In this document: positions 7,840-16,718 of the stretch, one piece after another | Position numbering within the stretch: position 1 is the stretch's first letter | Layout: each line of letters begins with the position of its first letter | NCBI GenBank assembly: GCA_964509125.1 | Contig: CAZDVZ010000002.1 | Span: 56,598 to 120,597 of the forward strand | Direction: 5' to 3' | Length of the DNA: 64,000 nt | From: SIG653 sp964509125 | Lineage (GTDB): Bacteria > Bacillota > Clostridia > Oscillospirales > CAG-382 | The notes under the pieces: model-generated | What the model saw: only the letters and a program-made list of their open reading frames with translations | Told to the model about the DNA's origin: nothing | Databases searched by the model: none | Translations under genes and position numbers: made by a program

Positions 7840-8877
7840 GTGTTAGCATTAGTAAAAAAAGAAAAAGATGACGGAAGGCTTTGTTTGGAAGAACGTCCGG
7901 TTCCACAGTATAGAGATGACGAAGTTCTCGTGAAAGTTTCGTATGGAGGGATCTGCGGAACGGATATTCACATTTTACATGACCAGTTCACATATTACCC
8001 GCCTGTTATAATAGGGCATGAGTTTTCCGGCGTTGTGGAGGCTGTCGGTAAAAATGTTACTCTTTTCAAGGAGGGGGATGCCGTGGTAGGCGAGCCTCAT
8101 AACAGAGCTTGCGGAAAATGTTATCTTTGTCGAAACGGACACATACAAAATTGTATGGATAAGCGTTCCATCGGCTGGGGAATTGACGGCTGTTTCACCG
8201 ACTATGTGGTAATGCCCGAAAAGCTGTTGCACAAGATACCCGGCGGGCTTTCACTTCGAGATGCCGCGATGGCAGAACCGGCCGCCATTGTTGCACACCA
8301 GCTTCTTGAACGAGCCCACGTTACTCCGGGAGATAATGTGGTTATTATGGGCGTTGGCCCTATAGCTCTCCTTGCAGCGCAGATGGCACGAATTGCGGGA
8401 GCGGGAAAAATTATTTTGTGCGGATGCACGGGCGATATTGAATACCGCCTTAAAATTGCCAAAGACCTTCAATGCTTTGATATTTTCATTGATGTTTTAA
8501 AAGAGGATGCGGTTTCTGTCATCATGGAAGAAACAGGTATCGGTGCTGATTTGGTTGTAGAAGCTTCCGGAGCGGGGAGCGCGATTCGTACCGGAATAAA
8601 GGTGCTTAAAAAGCGTGGAAGAATGTGCGCCATAGGAATGACGGGTGCTCCTACGGTGGAGATCCCTTGGAACGAAGCTATGATGAAGGTGCTTGACATT
8701 CAATTTAACATGAGCTCCAGTTATAACGGTTGGAATATAGCGCTTTCGCTTATGGCTAACGGAAAGTTGAAGGTTGCCCCCATGATAGGAGTGAGATCTC
8801 TTGAAAATTGGGAAGAGGCTTTTTCAGATCTTGAGAGCGGAAGAGCGATGAAGCTCCTTTTTGATTTAAATAAATAA
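7840..8877 (+). CDS. Zinc-dependent medium-chain dehydrogenase (sorbitol/threonine dehydrogenase-like)
   Basis: A 345-residue MDR-family NAD(P)-dependent alcohol dehydrogenase. Visible: catalytic zinc site GGICGTDIH and GHEFSGVVEAVG, the four-Cys structural zinc loop CGKCYLCRNGHIQNC, a Rossmann core (VIMGVGPIALLAAQMARIAG), and VVEASGAGSA. The family oxidises sugar alcohols or L-threonine; the neighbours point to a sugar or polyol. The GTG start is chosen because GGAGGAG lies 5 bp upstream. First gene of a tightly packed run: 18 bp to the SDR gene. Exact substrate cannot be read from the sequence. Confidence 0.88.
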   Translation: MLALVKKEKDDGRLCLEERPVPQYRDDEVLVKVSYGGICGTDIHILHDQFTYYPPVIIGHEFSGVVEAVGKNVTLFKEGDAVVGEPHNRACGKCYLCRNGHIQNCMDKRSIGWGIDGCFTDYVVMPEKLLHKIPGGLSLRDAAMAEPAAIVAHQLLERAHVTPGDNVVIMGVGPIALLAAQMARIAGAGKIILCGCTGDIEYRLKIAKDLQCFDIFIDVLKEDAVSVIMEETGIGADLVVEASGAGSAIRTGIKVLKKRGRMCAIGMTGAPTVEIPWNEAMMKVLDIQFNMSSSYNGWNIALSLMANGKLKVAPMIGVRSLENWEEAFSDLESGRAMKLLFDLNK

Positions 8878-8895
8878 TGTAGGACGGAAACAATT

Positions 8896-9669
8896 ATGAT
8901 GATCGATTTTAAAGATAAAGTAGTAGTAGTAACAGGCTCGGCAGGCGGACTTGGCTCTGCCATGGCAAAAAAATTCGGAGAAGACGGAGCAAAGGTGGCC
9001 GTTTGTGGAAGAAAAAATACTGAGGCTGTTGTGAATGAAATTACATCGAAGGGCGGCATTGCCAAAGGGTTTGAATTTGATATTACAGACAGAGAAGGCG
9101 TTGAAAAAGCCATGGCGGAAATTGCGAAAGAATTTGGCGGAATTCATGTTCTTATAAATAACGCAGGAATAAATGTAGGCCCGGAAGAAAGAAAATATGT
9201 TGATGAATTTAGCGATAAGTGGTGGGATTCAATTTTAAATGTTGACCTTGATGGTACTTATAACTGCACGAAGCTTGCTATCCCTTATATGAAAGAAGGC
9301 TCATCCATCGTAAATATCAGCTCCATCGTTGGAATGGTTCCGCTTCGAAATCAATGCGCGTTTGCTGCGGCAAAGGCGGCGGTTATTAATTTTACAAAAG
9401 CCATAGCCATGGAACTTGCTCCAAAAGGTATTCGTGCCAACGTAATTTGTCCCGGAACAATAGGAATCGCCATAACAAATAAGTTGTGGACTCAAAACAG
9501 TGCTATGGAGGGGCTTCTTTCTCATATTCCCATGGGTAGGCAGGGGGTGCCCGACGAAATTTCCAATGCGGCAGAATTTCTTGCTTCCGATGCCGCTTCG
9601 TATATAACCGGAGCTGTTCTTCCCGTTGATGGCGGCTGGACTTGCGGTGGATTTGCAAGAAACTTTTGA
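8896..9669 (+). CDS. Short-chain dehydrogenase/reductase with catalytic Tyr replaced by Phe
   Basis: A 257-residue classical SDR. The cofactor motif TGSAGGLGSAMA, the NNAG motif, the Asn of the tetrad (near LNVDLDGTY) and the catalytic Ser in VNISSIVG are present. The YxxxK motif reads FAAAK: codon TTT gives Phe where the catalytic Tyr belongs, while the Lys is kept. The C-terminus ends in the usual VLPVDGGW pattern. Neighbours are oxidoreductases and a lactonase, so a sugar oxidation or isomerisation step is expected. Without Tyr it may be impaired, act on a different substrate class, or serve as a partner subunit. Confidence 0.88.
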   Translation: MMIDFKDKVVVVTGSAGGLGSAMAKKFGEDGAKVAVCGRKNTEAVVNEITSKGGIAKGFEFDITDREGVEKAMAEIAKEFGGIHVLINNAGINVGPEERKYVDEFSDKWWDSILNVDLDGTYNCTKLAIPYMKEGSSIVNISSIVGMVPLRNQCAFAAAKAAVINFTKAIAMELAPKGIRANVICPGTIGIAITNKLWTQNSAMEGLLSHIPMGRQGVPDEISNAAEFLASDAASYITGAVLPVDGGWTCGGFARNF

Positions 9670-9684
9670 TCTGTGAGGACTGAA

Positions 9685-10446
9685 ATGGAAAATTTTGTAC
9701 TTAAAGTCATGTCTACCTCCGTTAAAGAAGGAAATGTTGGCGTTTTCTTTTTGGGACAGGCGGGTTTTGTTTTGAAAACTTCTTCGGGTGAGCTTATTGC
9801 CGTCGATCCCTATCTTTCCGACTGCTGTGAGAGATTTTTTGGATTTAAAAGGCTAATGCCCCATATTTTGGGAGCAGATGAGATTATTTTTGATTATGTT
9901 GTTGCATCCCACGCTCATTTTGATCATTTCGATCCCGATAGCGTTCCGACCCTTTTGGGAAACGGGAAAACACGTTTTGTGGGCGCGCAGGATACAAAAG
10001 CGGAATGTGACCGACTTGGAATAAAAGAAAACTTGACATTTATTTCTGTGGGAGACAAGGTTAAATTGGGAGACGTTTCTCTCCTTGCCGTGCGCTGTGA
10101 CCATGGAGCAGAAACACCTCATGCTGTAGGACTTTTTTTTGAAATTTCGGGCAAGAAAATATATATGATGGGTGACACATCATATCGTCCCGACTGGTAT
10201 GAAGATGAAAGTTTGAAAGACGTTGATCTTTTGATACTTCCCATAAACGGAGCTTTTGGGAATCTTGATTCAAAACAGGCGGTCAAAGCAATAAAAATGC
10301 TCAACCCAAAAATGGCAGTTCCGTGTCATTATTGGAATTTTGCGGAGCATTTCGGAAATCCGTATGAATTTATGATGGAAATGAAAGAGAATTGTCCTCA
10401 CATCCCGTTTGTTCTTATGCGCCAAGGAGAGGGGATGCTTCTTTAA
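9685..10446 (+). CDS. UlaG-like MBL-fold metal-dependent hydrolase (sugar lactonase candidate)
   Basis: The 253-residue protein has the metallo-beta-lactamase motif ASHAHFDHFD, a further His at DHGAETPHAVG, the Asp in MMGDTSYRPDWY and the C-terminal His in AVPCHYWNFAEHFG. This layout matches UlaG, the L-ascorbate-6-phosphate lactonase. I place the start at the ATG at 9685, 12 bp inside the longest frame, because GAGGA lies 6 bp before it. Between sugar dehydrogenases and a mutarotase-fold gene it would plausibly open a sugar-acid lactone formed by the dehydrogenases. Substrate is inferred, not shown. Confidence 0.82.
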   Translation: MENFVLKVMSTSVKEGNVGVFFLGQAGFVLKTSSGELIAVDPYLSDCCERFFGFKRLMPHILGADEIIFDYVVASHAHFDHFDPDSVPTLLGNGKTRFVGAQDTKAECDRLGIKENLTFISVGDKVKLGDVSLLAVRCDHGAETPHAVGLFFEISGKKIYMMGDTSYRPDWYEDESLKDVDLLILPINGAFGNLDSKQAVKAIKMLNPKMAVPCHYWNFAEHFGNPYEFMMEMKENCPHIPFVLMRQGEGMLL

Positions 10447-11342
10447 TGATATTTAAGTCTGAATACAAAGGCCGTCCTTCAGTGATAGTTGAGAGCGACC
10501 AATTGCGAGCGACTGTTCTCTACGAGGACGGAGCCAAAATCGCTTCTCTTGTCAGTATGTGCGATGGGAAAGAGTTTTTGTCAACAAAGCAATGGGAAAA
10601 TTATAGAGTTCTTGGTATTAACGGGAATTATGTGGAATCCGAATGCAGTGCGTTTGATGATATGTTTCCAACAATAGATCCTTATACACCTACAGAAGGC
10701 GAATACAAAGGTATAACATATCCCGATCATGGAGAATCTTGCCGTATTTCCTATTCATATGAAATTAATGAAAACTCCGTTAGCTTTTATGCTTCATCCA
10801 AAATTTTCCCCATAAAGTACAAAAAGACGGTTACACCTTCTTTGAATGGCGGAATTGACGTTGAGTACTCCATTGAGAATTTGGGAGACGCTCCTTTTGA
10901 ATGTATTTGGGCGGGGCATATTATGTTACAGGGTGAGTTGGGAATGCGTCTCATAACGCCTTTTTCGGAAAATTCACCCGTAGAAATGATTTTTTGCTCC
11001 CATGGACACGATTTTAAAAGTCTTCCAAAAGATAAATTGATGCTGTTTGATCCTTTAAAAGGCGCGGCATATAAATTTTATTATCTTGAAAAAATATCGG
11101 AAGGTTATTTTGGAGCGAAATATCCCGACGGAAGAAAACTTATGTTCCGATATGATAAAGAAAAATTGCCCTATTTGGGCGTTTGGCTCAACAATGGTGA
11201 GTTTCAAGGAATATACAACATTGCACCCGAACCATGTACGGTTCCGTTCGATTCTCCGCAAAAAGCGCGGAAAAAAGGATATGTGGGAGAAATCTCGGCG
11301 AGGGATAAGTTGACGTTTTGCATCAGCATATCTCTAAAATAA
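10446..11342 (+). CDS. Aldose 1-epimerase / galactose mutarotase-fold protein
   Basis: This 298-residue protein starts at an ATG that overlaps the previous stop by one base (TAATG), with AAGGAGAGG upstream, so it is translationally coupled to the lactonase. Its sequence has the beta-sandwich look of the mutarotase superfamily: VLYEDGAKIASLVS near the N-terminus, a YPDHGESCRISY segment, IEYSIENLGDAPFECIWAGH in the middle, and a late YLGVWLNNGEFQG. It could be a mutarotase or a related sugar-phosphate or uronate epimerase. In context it would supply the anomer used by the dehydrogenases. Confidence 0.72.
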   Translation: MIFKSEYKGRPSVIVESDQLRATVLYEDGAKIASLVSMCDGKEFLSTKQWENYRVLGINGNYVESECSAFDDMFPTIDPYTPTEGEYKGITYPDHGESCRISYSYEINENSVSFYASSKIFPIKYKKTVTPSLNGGIDVEYSIENLGDAPFECIWAGHIMLQGELGMRLITPFSENSPVEMIFCSHGHDFKSLPKDKLMLFDPLKGAAYKFYYLEKISEGYFGAKYPDGRKLMFRYDKEKLPYLGVWLNNGEFQGIYNIAPEPCTVPFDSPQKARKKGYVGEISARDKLTFCISISLK

Positions 11343-11361
11343 TTTACCAAGGAGAAAATGT

Positions 11362-12423
11362 ATGATCAACGAAACAATGAGGGCAATAACTGTATACGGC
11401 CCTCAAAATGCGCGGCTTGAGACTGTGCCGAAACCAATAGCGGAAGGTGATATGCTCGTAATTAAAGTGTGTCGCACCGGTGTATGCGCTACAGATACTT
11501 CCATTTATACAGGAGAAAGCAGCTTTATTCGATCAGGCGAAATAACATATCCTTGCCGTTTTGGACACGAATGGGCGGGAATTGTTGAATCTGTTGGAGA
11601 AGAGGTAAAGAATTTTAAAGTTGGTGACAGGGTTTACACTGATAATTTTGTAACTTGCGGAAAGTGTGATGCTTGCATAAATGGCGATTATATGAGCTGT
11701 CCTTCAATCTGGTCTGTGGGAACGGTAAATTGTTGGGACGGTTGCTTTGCGGAATATATGAAAATGCCGGAAAGGCACGTATTTCCATTGCCTGAAGAAC
11801 TATCCATGGATGAAGGTGCTTTAATAGAGCCTGCAAGTATTGCTTATGACGCTTTTAGAGGCGTTAGCCTTAATGAAAATGATACCGTAGCGGTTTTTGG
11901 AACGGGAGCTATCGGAATGATCTCCGTTTGGCTTGCTAAATATTACGGGGCGGGCGAAGTTATTCTTGTGGGAAGAAGCGAAAATAAACTGGAGATCGGG
12001 AAACAAATTGGTGCCGATCATGTAATAAACTGCCAAAAAGAAGATACGGTGTCAAAAATAAAATTGCTTTCAAAAAGCGGGAAAGGCGCTTCTTTGGTTG
12101 TTGAAGCATCCGGTGCCGTGTCAGCTTTAAAAAACGGAATAGCTTGTACCGCAAGATACGGAAGAATATCCATTGTAAGCTTTTTTGAAAAAGATATTGA
12201 CGGCATTCCCATAGATCAGATCGTTTTAGGTTGTATATCTGTGGTTGGAGGCGCAGGGCGTTACGGTAACGCCCCCGAAGTTTGCGAGATAATGAGAAAA
12301 AATCCTGTAAAGCTTACTCCGATCTGTACACATTATGTACCGTTTGAAAATGCTTTGGATGTTTTTGAAAACAAGGAAAAATATCAAAAAGATAAAATTA
12401 AAATAATGATTTCTTTTGACTGA
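11362..12423 (+). CDS. Second zinc-dependent medium-chain dehydrogenase
   Basis: A 353-residue MDR enzyme. It has the catalytic zinc region RTGVCATDTSIYTG and FGHEWAGIVESVGEEV, the four-Cys zinc loop CGKCDACINGDYMSC, and the Rossmann core VFGTGAIGMISVWLAKY. It resembles L-iditol/sorbitol-type dehydrogenases but is clearly different in sequence from the gene at 7840, so the two probably act on different positions or intermediates of one pathway. AAGGAG precedes the ATG. It follows the mutarotase-fold gene by 19 bp and precedes the cupin gene. Confidence 0.88.
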   Translation: MINETMRAITVYGPQNARLETVPKPIAEGDMLVIKVCRTGVCATDTSIYTGESSFIRSGEITYPCRFGHEWAGIVESVGEEVKNFKVGDRVYTDNFVTCGKCDACINGDYMSCPSIWSVGTVNCWDGCFAEYMKMPERHVFPLPEELSMDEGALIEPASIAYDAFRGVSLNENDTVAVFGTGAIGMISVWLAKYYGAGEVILVGRSENKLEIGKQIGADHVINCQKEDTVSKIKLLSKSGKGASLVVEASGAVSALKNGIACTARYGRISIVSFFEKDIDGIPIDQIVLGCISVVGGAGRYGNAPEVCEIMRKNPVKLTPICTHYVPFENALDVFENKEKYQKDKIKIMISFD

Positions 12424-12439
12424 TAAAGGAGATTTTAAA

Positions 12440-12865
12440 ATGGAAAAGAAAAAGTTGCCTTACTTAAAAGTTGACGTTGCTAATGTAAAGCCTCTTGTAT
12501 TTGGAGAAGAATATGAATCCCGAATGATACTTGATCACGTAATAACAGGAAGAGAAGATGTTATTCAGATAAACCACGGAACGGTAAAAGCGGGTTGCGC
12601 TCTTGGAGGCGCGACTCACGAGGAAGACGAGATTTATTATATTCTTTCGGGAAAAGGAAAATTGCAACTTAACGAAGATATAGTGGAAATTGCGGGTGGA
12701 CAGGTTATCTTTATTCCCGCCGGTTGCTTCCACGCTCTTGATAACCGTGAGTCTGATGAGGATATGTGCATTCTCACTTTCTGGAAGGATTGGAGATTCA
12801 ATGATGCATATGAAACGCGTTTGAAACTTTGGGGAAAATCCTTTAAAACTATTGATGAAGATTGA
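12440..12865 (+). CDS. Small cupin-domain protein
   Basis: A 141-residue single-domain cupin. The two metal-binding motifs are visible: the first as GGATHEEDEIYYILSGKG (His and Glu ligands) and the second as GQVIFIPAGCFHALDN. The longest frame starts 24 bp earlier, but AAGGAG lies 8 bp before the ATG at 12440, which I use. Such cupins act as sugar or sugar-phosphate isomerases or as oxygenases; in a fermentative sugar cluster an isomerase-type role is likelier. No reaction can be fixed from sequence alone. Confidence 0.78.
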   Translation: MEKKKLPYLKVDVANVKPLVFGEEYESRMILDHVITGREDVIQINHGTVKAGCALGGATHEEDEIYYILSGKGKLQLNEDIVEIAGGQVIFIPAGCFHALDNRESDEDMCILTFWKDWRFNDAYETRLKLWGKSFKTIDED

Positions 12866-12879
12866 TGGGAGGAAAGATT

Positions 12880-13815
12880 ATGGCAAAAATAATCGGGCCC
12901 GGCTCACTTATTGTTGATGTTACAGGTTTTGCGCCTCATCTGCCTGTGGCCGGTGAAACCACAAAGGGCACAACCTTGCGTTTTGGTCCGGGCGGCAAAG
13001 GCAGCAATCAGCTTACAGCGTCCCATCGTGCCGGTGGAAATGCTATTATTATCGGTCATATGGGAAATGATGTTTTGGGTGGCATAATTAAAAAGCATTA
13101 CGAAACAGAGGGCATGACAACGAAGTATCTTTCTTCCGACGATGAAAGCGAAACCGGGAGCGCGCTTATTGAAATAGACGAAAGTGATGCTCAAAATAGA
13201 ATTATTGTTATATTTGCTGCAAATGAAAAAGTGAAAAGAGAGGATGTTCTTGCCGCAGAGTCGGATTTTGCCGATTGCGACGTTGTTTTAACCCAGCTTG
13301 AAACTACTGTTGAGGCCGTTGAGGCATCAAAAAAATTGGCAAAAAAATATGGAAAGCCTTTCATACTAAATCCTGCGCCATACGTTAAAGTGCCCAATTC
13401 TGTTTTCGAAGGTGTTGATTATGTCACGCCCAACGAGACAGAAGCAGAGCAATTTACAGGCGTCAAGGTGGATACTGTGGAAGATTGCAGAAAAGCAGCC
13501 AAGGTTTTTTTTGATATGGGTGTTAAGAATGTAATAATCACCTTGGGTGTAAGAGGCGCATATTTTACAGACGGAAAAACAGAGATCACCGTTCCTTCCG
13601 TAAAGGTGAAAGCTGTTGAAACAACGGGCGCGGGAGATGCGTTTAACGGCGGCTTTGCCACCGCTATTGCCGAAGGATTTCCTATAGATGTAGCACTTAA
13701 ATTTGCTACTTGTACCTCCGCTATCTCCGTGACACGTCTCGGATCGGGGCCATCTATGCCGTATCGCCATGAAATTTTAGAACTTTTGGAAAAAGAATTC
13801 GGCGTTACGTTGTAA
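12880..13815 (+). CDS. Ribokinase-like PfkB-family sugar kinase
   Basis: The 311-residue kinase shows the PfkB N-terminal glycine motif (FGPGGKGSNQLTASHRAG), the substrate region LNPAPYVKVP, VTPNETEAEQFTG, and the C-terminal ATP/catalytic motif ETTGAGDAFNGGFATA with the catalytic Asp. This is closest to ribokinase (RbsK) by pattern, but PfkB subfamilies differ in substrate. The ATG at 12880 has GGAGG 7 bp upstream; the longest frame begins 18 bp earlier and overlaps the cupin stop. It would phosphorylate the final sugar or sugar acid of the cluster. Confidence 0.85.
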   Translation: MAKIIGPGSLIVDVTGFAPHLPVAGETTKGTTLRFGPGGKGSNQLTASHRAGGNAIIIGHMGNDVLGGIIKKHYETEGMTTKYLSSDDESETGSALIEIDESDAQNRIIVIFAANEKVKREDVLAAESDFADCDVVLTQLETTVEAVEASKKLAKKYGKPFILNPAPYVKVPNSVFEGVDYVTPNETEAEQFTGVKVDTVEDCRKAAKVFFDMGVKNVIITLGVRGAYFTDGKTEITVPSVKVKAVETTGAGDAFNGGFATAIAEGFPIDVALKFATCTSAISVTRLGSGPSMPYRHEILELLEKEFGVTL

Positions 13816-13827
13816 GGGGGCGTAGTT

Positions 13828-14817
13828 TTGGATTTTTTGGAAAATTTTTTGGCTGTTGCTCAAAAGGTTGGATTGCTTTTTATAATCATCGCCCTTGGGT
13901 TCGTTTGCCAAAAAATACGTTTGCTTACGAAAGAGGCAAATAAATGCATGGCAGATATAGTAATGTACTTTGTAACACCATGTGTTATTATTAATGCATT
14001 TAGCTCCACTCTTTATTCTAAGGACGAGCTTTTGGGAATACTTAAAAACATTGCCGTAGTTGCAGTGGCATCCATTGGTATGCATATATTAATGATTCTT
14101 GCGGTGTATTTTCTGTTCCGTTTTAAAGACGACGACAGACGAAGAGTGATGCGCTTTGCTGCTGTATTTTCAAATGCGGGATTCATCGCTCTTCCTCTTG
14201 CACAGGCACTTATAGACACAGACGGATCTCACGAAGGTGCGTTATATGCGGCGGTATTCCTTGCCGTGTTCAACATTGCTTTGTGGACTTGGGGACTTGT
14301 GGATATGAGCGGTCAAAAGTCTGCGATGAATTGGAAAAAGATTGTTTTCAATCCGGGGATAATAGGTGTTGTTGTGGGAATGCTTATTTTCACGTCTCCC
14401 TTGTATGTGTCTTGGGGCGGCAATGCGGGTATAAAGCTTCCTGCTCTCATAATGGACGTATTATCTTCTATGTCTGCTCTTAATCTTCCGCTTCCTATGC
14501 TTATGGTGGGATATTATTTGGGAGAAGCAGACCTTAAGGCGGCGTTTCGTGACGGATGGTCATATTTTTGTATGGCGATGCGGCTACTTGTTTTTCCATT
14601 AATTACGTTGGGCGTGCTTTACGCTTTGGGATTGAGAGGAAATGTTTTAACTGTTCTCGTTATAGGTGCAAGCGCGCCTGTCGGCGCGACAACTACAATT
14701 TTCTCTGCCAAATTTGAAAGAGATACAGAATTGTCTGTGAGGTTGGTTGCTCTTTCTACTATTCTTTCCATGGTAACAATGCCCATCATTGTGGGGCTTA
14801 CTCAAATGATACAGTGA
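13828..14817 (+). CDS. AEC-family (auxin efflux carrier-like) permease
   Basis: A 329-residue, roughly 10-helix membrane protein with the AEC pattern: CVIINAFSSTLYS in the first half, FSNAGFIALPLAQALID in the N-terminal repeat, and SAPVGATTTIFSAKFERDTE in the C-terminal repeat. The family moves organic anions such as malate and other carboxylates. It starts with TTG at 13828, supported by AAGGGGGCG upstream. As the last gene of the sugar cluster, 12 bp after the kinase and followed by a terminator, it may import a sugar acid or export a carboxylate product. Confidence 0.85.
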   Translation: MDFLENFLAVAQKVGLLFIIIALGFVCQKIRLLTKEANKCMADIVMYFVTPCVIINAFSSTLYSKDELLGILKNIAVVAVASIGMHILMILAVYFLFRFKDDDRRRVMRFAAVFSNAGFIALPLAQALIDTDGSHEGALYAAVFLAVFNIALWTWGLVDMSGQKSAMNWKKIVFNPGIIGVVVGMLIFTSPLYVSWGGNAGIKLPALIMDVLSSMSALNLPLPMLMVGYYLGEADLKAAFRDGWSYFCMAMRLLVFPLITLGVLYALGLRGNVLTVLVIGASAPVGATTTIFSAKFERDTELSVRLVALSTILSMVTMPIIVGLTQMIQ

Positions 14818-14860
14818 ATGGATGAATGCGTATAGAAGAGACGTAAAGCTATGATGTTTT

Positions 14861-14903
14861 GAGCCGATTTCCTTTTTAAGCTTGGGAGATCGGCTCATTT
14901 TTC
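14861..14903 (+). terminator. Terminator of the sugar-catabolic cluster
   Basis: gagccgat (14861-14868) pairs with atcggctc (14889-14896), followed by atttttc. It lies 44 bp after the AEC gene. Confidence 0.7.
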
Positions 14904-14904
14904 G

Positions 14905-15117
14905 GATATTTTTCTTGGAAAAACTGAGGCTTTTACAGTTGTTTCGCTGTTTTGCGTAATTGTTTTTCGGCGTATTCTTTCCTATCATTCTACTAATGTT
15001 CTTTGCACTTAACGGATTTCTTTGGTCGTTCCCGTTGGCGGATCTGTTCACTTTTGTAATTGAAATATTCTTTATTTACTGTACATACAAGGAACTTAGT
15101 GGGGGTCAAAAAAAGTT
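14905..15117 (+). pseudogene. Remnant of a MATE-family efflux transporter (C-terminal end, frameshifted)
   Basis: From 14905 one frame reads IFLGKTEAFTVVSLFCVIVF and then diverges; from about 14960 a second frame continues with FFPIILLMFFALNGFL and SFPLADLFTFVIEIFF, then a short Lys-rich tail. Together these match the last ~70 residues of MATE (NorM-type) transporters, where a glycine-containing helix is followed by WxSFPxAD. The first 380 or so residues are missing and the two parts are in different frames, so it is a decayed gene end. This is pattern recognition from memory. Confidence 0.55.
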
Positions 15118-15194
15118 TAATGGGAAAAATTTAGGCGCAGGGCTTTGTGGATGTCAATCTGCAGAGCTTTTTTTGTTTTTTTACAGAATACTCC

Positions 15195-15222
15195 TTGCGT
15201 TTTTGTAAAAGTGTGGTATAGT
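15195..15222 (+). promoter_or_regulatory. Candidate promoter of the MFS/GDPD unit
   Basis: TTGCGT (15195-15200), 16-bp spacer, TATAGT (15217-15222). It sits about 100 bp before the MFS start, after the MATE remnant. The rest of the 14818-15319 gap holds the terminator and the remnant, nothing else I can support. Confidence 0.5.
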
Positions 15223-15319
15223 ATAATTAAAAAACGGGATAAGGCAAAAGAATTTTCCCCCCCTTTTGCCCAAGATAAGCCTTTTTGTTTGGCATAATAA
15301 TTATTTGAAAGGATATTTT

Positions 15320-16714
15320 ATGAAACTTAATTACAAACGCACTTTGCTTGTGGGCATGGCATTCTTTTTAATAACTGCTTTTTGGCAAGCGTATGATGCT
15401 ATTATTCCTTTAATTTTAACAAATCATTTTGGACTTCCTCAATCTGCGTCGGGAGTAATAATGTCCATAGATAATGTTTTGGCAGTTTTTCTTCTTCCTA
15501 TTTTTGGCGCATTGTCTGATAAGGTAAATACGAAATTGGGAAAACGCACTCCGTTTATCATTGTGGGAACTATTGTTGCCATAGTTGCTTTTGTGTGTTT
15601 GACATTGGTGGACAATTATCAAATAGCTAAATTAACAGCAGAAGAAATTACGACATTTTCTGCTAATACAGATGCTGAAAAAGAATTTATTCGTACAGCC
15701 ACGTTGGAACTTACCATGAAAAACCCATTGCCTCTTATAGGTTTTGTTGCAACTCTTTTAACTGTTCTTGTAGCTATGGCCACGTTCCGCTCTCCTGCGG
15801 TTGCGTTGATGCCCGATGTGACATTGAAGCCTTTAAGATCCAAGGCAAATGCAATTATTAATTTGACGGGCACTGCGGGCGGTATAATTGTTCTTGCCTT
15901 GGGCATGGTTTTTGCCACCTCAAAAAAAACGTATATGGAGTATACGGGATATGTTCTGGCAGTTTGCTGTGTGATGCTTGTAGGATTTATTATTTTCATC
16001 CTTGGCGTTAAGGAGAAAAAATGGGCGGCGGAAACAGAAGCCCTCAGTATAGAATACGGACTTTCGAAAGATGAGGAATCAACCGACGAAAACCGGGGGA
16101 AGCTTTCCGGAGCGGAATTTAAATCGCTCATGCTTATACTTGCTTCTGTGGCACTGTGGTATGTAGGATATAACTCTATTACCAGCAAGTATTCCGTGTA
16201 CGCAACGGATGTTCTTGGATTCGATTTTAATTTTACTTTGATCGTGGCGCAGATCGCCGCTATTGTGTCGTATATTCCCGTGGGAATGATTGCGTCAAAG
16301 ATTGGGAGAAAAAAGACGGTTTTAGCAGGTGTCGCGATTCTTTTCACTGCGTTTTTCATTGGAAATTTTGTAACATCGGAAACTCCTGAGAGCGTTATGT
16401 ATCCCGTGTTTGCTTTGGCGGGGATAGGCTGGGCAACTATAAATGTAAATTCGTTCCCCATGGCTGTTGAACTTGCAAAGCGCGGCAACGTGGGTAAATA
16501 TACCGGGTATTATTACACTGCATCTATGTCTGCTCAGATAATCGCTCCTATCTTTTCGGGACTGCTTTACGATTTTTTTGGTATGGAAAAAGTGTTTTTC
16601 GCATTTGGAACGGTTTTTGTCGCACTTTCGTTTGTAACTATGCTTTTTGTTAAACATGGAGATGCACAAATTGTGCCGAATAAAAGCCTTTTAGAACATT
16701 TGGATGTGGATTGA
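15320..16714 (+). CDS. MFS transporter (SLC45/sugar-porter-like)
   Basis: A 464-residue, 12-helix major facilitator. The first-half loop motif appears as GALSDKVNTKLGKRTPF between helices 2 and 3, a pattern typical of the SLC45/GPH-like sugar carriers, and the second half has a GMIASKIGRKKTV equivalent. Residues about 120-150 form an extended loop. GAAAGGA precedes the ATG at 15320; an in-frame start 54 bp upstream has no ribosome site. Likely imports the sugar or glycoside used by the upstream cluster, but it has its own promoter and follows a decayed gene. Confidence 0.82.
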   Translation: MKLNYKRTLLVGMAFFLITAFWQAYDAIIPLILTNHFGLPQSASGVIMSIDNVLAVFLLPIFGALSDKVNTKLGKRTPFIIVGTIVAIVAFVCLTLVDNYQIAKLTAEEITTFSANTDAEKEFIRTATLELTMKNPLPLIGFVATLLTVLVAMATFRSPAVALMPDVTLKPLRSKANAIINLTGTAGGIIVLALGMVFATSKKTYMEYTGYVLAVCCVMLVGFIIFILGVKEKKWAAETEALSIEYGLSKDEESTDENRGKLSGAEFKSLMLILASVALWYVGYNSITSKYSVYATDVLGFDFNFTLIVAQIAAIVSYIPVGMIASKIGRKKTVLAGVAILFTAFFIGNFVTSETPESVMYPVFALAGIGWATINVNSFPMAVELAKRGNVGKYTGYYYTASMSAQIIAPIFSGLLYDFFGMEKVFFAFGTVFVALSFVTMLFVKHGDAQIVPNKSLLEHLDVD

Positions 16715-16718
16715 AGTT

